A stretch of DNA of 29,376 nucleotides from a virus. Numbering within the stretch: position 1 is the first letter of the stretch; every line of letters starts with the position of its first letter. The position numbers were made by a program, and so were the translations under genes. Below are positions 27,702 through 29,376 of the stretch, in pieces. The stretch spans positions 1-29,376 of the IMG/VR virus record IMGVR_UViG_3300025098_000203; one strand, 5' to 3'. A model generated the notes under the pieces. The model searched no databases. It saw only the letters and a program-made list of their open reading frames with translations, and was not told where the DNA came from.

Positions 27702-29376
27702 ATGGCTTTAGGCAAAAGACTAATAAATACAGGTGCGGTTGCGGTTGATGCAGCTTGTAGTACTGATTCGGTACAAGCATTTGGTGCAGATGCTGCTTAT
27801 AGTAGCAACATAGCTTTATATCAGCTTGATAGTGATGGAGGCACAACAAATAACGTACCTGACACCACAACCAACTACAACGGAACTGCCTCTAACGTAA
27901 CCTATGCTACTGGTAAGTTCGGTAATGCCGCTGTTTTTAATGGGAGTAGTAGTAAGATAACATTACCCACAGGCTCTCCGTTTAATGATTCTAACACTAT
28001 AAAATCGGTAAGTGCTTGGGTAAAATTAAATACTACAAGTAGCAGGGTTTATCCTTTTAGCATATCATCATCAACAAATTCTAATGATTTTTTTAATTTA
28101 GGATATTTAGGAGATTCTAACAACATTCTACTTGCGATAAGGGATGGGTCAGGTTCTAATCAAGCATTGCATTCTGTAAGTGTCAGTATTGACACAAATT
28201 GGCATCACATAGTTGCTCAAACAACAGGCAGTAGTGTTGAAATATATTTAGATGGTGTTTCTCAAACAGTATCTTCTACTACTTCAGGTTCAAGTTCTGC
28301 TGATTGGATTTCCTATCCAAGTTATGCGGGTTCTGTTGTTGGAAGTATTGGAATAAATAAACAAGTATCTCCTATTTATTCAAATGGCTCAATAGACCAA
28401 GTAAGAATCTTTGACAAAGCCATCAGTCAGGAAGAGGTGGAACTACTTTACAATGAAACTTCATCAACCGCATCTAATACCAATCCATTAAGCGAAGGTT
28501 CAGGTGTAGCTTTATATTCTTTGGATTTTGATGCTTCGGAAGCAAGTGGATACTTTGATGGCACACCTACTGACGTTACCTTCGGAGTAGGCGGGGCTAT
28601 AGGTAACTATGGTGCAAGGTTTAATGGGAGTAGTAGTGTTATAGACTTAAATTTAAAAAATCAATTTAAAGGTACTGTTTCAATTTGGTTTAATGGCGGC
28701 ACTCCTTCTGCACAATGTTTTTTATATGCATCAACAATAGGAAGTAGTGGAAATAAAGGCGTTGCACTTTTACCACAAACAAATGGAACAATAAGAGTAC
28801 TTATAGCACAAGGAACAAGTGGAACGTTTGCTTTAGATGTATCAACTACAGATACTTTTTTTGATAGTAATTGGCATAATGCAGTTTTAACTTGGGATTT
28901 AAGCAGTTCTGGAACTAATGTTTATTTATATGTGGATAATGTTGTAAAAGCATCTGGAGCAGCAACTACAGGAAATTGGACTACAGGTCAAGATTCTACT
29001 GGTAACCTTCTTTTAGGGCATTTTAGTAATGCAGGCGGTTCTAACACATTTAATGGAGATTTAGACCAAGTAAGAATATTCTCTAAATCGTTAAATCAAA
29101 CAGAAATATCTGCTCTTTACGCAGAAGAGGCTTGTGTATATGATTGTACTACTGATGATGTAAACTATCCTTTTTCTGATGGAACAAATGTAGAGGCTTA
29201 TTACAAATTGGATAACGATGCTACTGATGAAACAGGAAGCTATGATGGTACTGAATCAAACATTGAGTACAGGTTTGGGCGGTATGGTCAAGCGGCGGTG
29301 TTTAGTGCAAATGGTTACATTTCAGGACTGCCTACCGTACAGAATACGTCAGGAGGGTTTAGCGTTTCTATGTGGT
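27702..29376 (+). CDS. LamG-repeat tail fibre/adhesin (3' truncated)
   Basis: An open frame from ATG 27702 runs to the window edge with no stop, 558 codons. It opens MALGKRLINTGAVAVDAACS, typical of flavophage structural proteins. Three concanavalin/LamG-type domains follow, beginning at about residues 36, 268 and 497 (IALYQLDSD, VALYSLDFD, VEAYYKLDND). Each has a G-x-x-F/Y-N-G-S and S-x-W strand set, and two have the closing (I/L)DQVRIF-K-x-(I/L)-x-Q. LamG domains bind glycans, so this is likely the host-recognition adhesin. More repeats probably lie beyond the window. Confidence 0.75.
   Translation, partial: MALGKRLINTGAVAVDAACSTDSVQAFGADAAYSSNIALYQLDSDGGTTNNVPDTTTNYNGTASNVTYATGKFGNAAVFNGSSSKITLPTGSPFNDSNTIKSVSAWVKLNTTSSRVYPFSISSSTNSNDFFNLGYLGDSNNILLAIRDGSGSNQALHSVSVSIDTNWHHIVAQTTGSSVEIYLDGVSQTVSSTTSGSSSADWISYPSYAGSVVGSIGINKQVSPIYSNGSIDQVRIFDKAISQEEVELLYNETSSTASNTNPLSEGSGVALYSLDFDASEASGYFDGTPTDVTFGVGGAIGNYGARFNGSSSVIDLNLKNQFKGTVSIWFNGGTPSAQCFLYASTIGSSGNKGVALLPQTNGTIRVLIAQGTSGTFALDVSTTDTFFDSNWHNAVLTWDLSSSGTNVYLYVDNVVKASGAATTGNWTTGQDSTGNLLLGHFSNAGGSNTFNGDLDQVRIFSKSLNQTEISALYAEEACVYDCTTDDVNYPFSDGTNVEAYYKLDNDATDETGSYDGTESNIEYRFGRYGQAAVFSANGYISGLPTVQNTSGGFSVSMW
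27807..29376 (+). repeat. Three LamG-like protein repeats, about 690 bases each
   Basis: Units begin near 27807, 28503 and 29190. The string TTTAATGGGAGTAGTAGT occurs identically at about 27937 in unit 1 and 28620 in unit 2, so these two copies are recently related or recombining. Unit 3 is cut by the window end. Confidence 0.75.

Noticed and set aside
1-29376. tRNA genes, CRISPR arrays, insertion sequences, integrase/att sites, or a retroelement with variable repeats
   Set aside because: I saw no cloverleaf-like sequence, no regularly spaced repeats, no transposase or reverse transcriptase frame, and no recombinase.

Overview
The window is a contiguous piece of a tailed bacteriophage genome (siphovirus-type) that most likely infects Bacteroidetes, probably a marine member of the Flavobacteriia. 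Support comes from the AT-rich sequence, the lack of Shine-Dalgarno sites before almost every start, host-type promoters of the Bacteroidetes form TTG-N19-TANNTTTG, a DUF3127 protein, and structural proteins of kinds I recognise from flavobacterial phages. All genes lie on the + strand, packed with ATGA, TAATG or short overlaps. No integrase, repressor, tRNA gene, CRISPR array or insertion sequence is visible.

Layout. 1-704: end of a lysis cassette (C-terminus of an M15 peptidase endolysin, a holin, a tiny basic protein). 750-8540: DNA metabolism. This holds NinG, a DUF3127 OB-fold protein with an SSB-like tail, a DnaB-type helicase domain, a sigma-like factor, a PD-(D/E)XK nuclease, a MazG-like protein, a RecE-type exonuclease, a ParB-like/C5 DNA methyltransferase pair, a DnaA domain-IV protein and several small proteins. 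8564-10018: terminase small and large subunits. 10036-10520: a small self-contained cassette with its own host-type promoter and terminator. 10560-17778: tail module, with a tail assembly chaperone carrying a -1 frameshift site, completion proteins, tail tip proteins and tape measure. 17810-23057: head module, with an XkdF-type protease, surface proteins, scaffold and major capsid protein. 23127-27699: tail tube, portal, connector and small structural proteins. 27702-end: a truncated LamG-repeat fibre or adhesin.

How it works together. The early genes would replicate, recombine and methylate the DNA from host-type promoters at about 751, 1512 and 5513. The late genes are preceded by a different, strongly conserved bipartite element, AACAAA-N13-TATTG, six times between 8526 and 26458. 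I read this as a phage late promoter, perhaps served by the sigma-like factor at 3595-4140. Five strong hairpin-plus-T-run terminators separate units. The gene order is unusual: the chaperone-to-tape-measure block comes before the protease-capsid-portal block.

The main candidates for something undescribed are the late promoter family, the small promoter-gene-terminator cassette inside the late region, the shared two-cysteine repeat in two structural proteins, and the Cys/His C-terminal domain on the portal.
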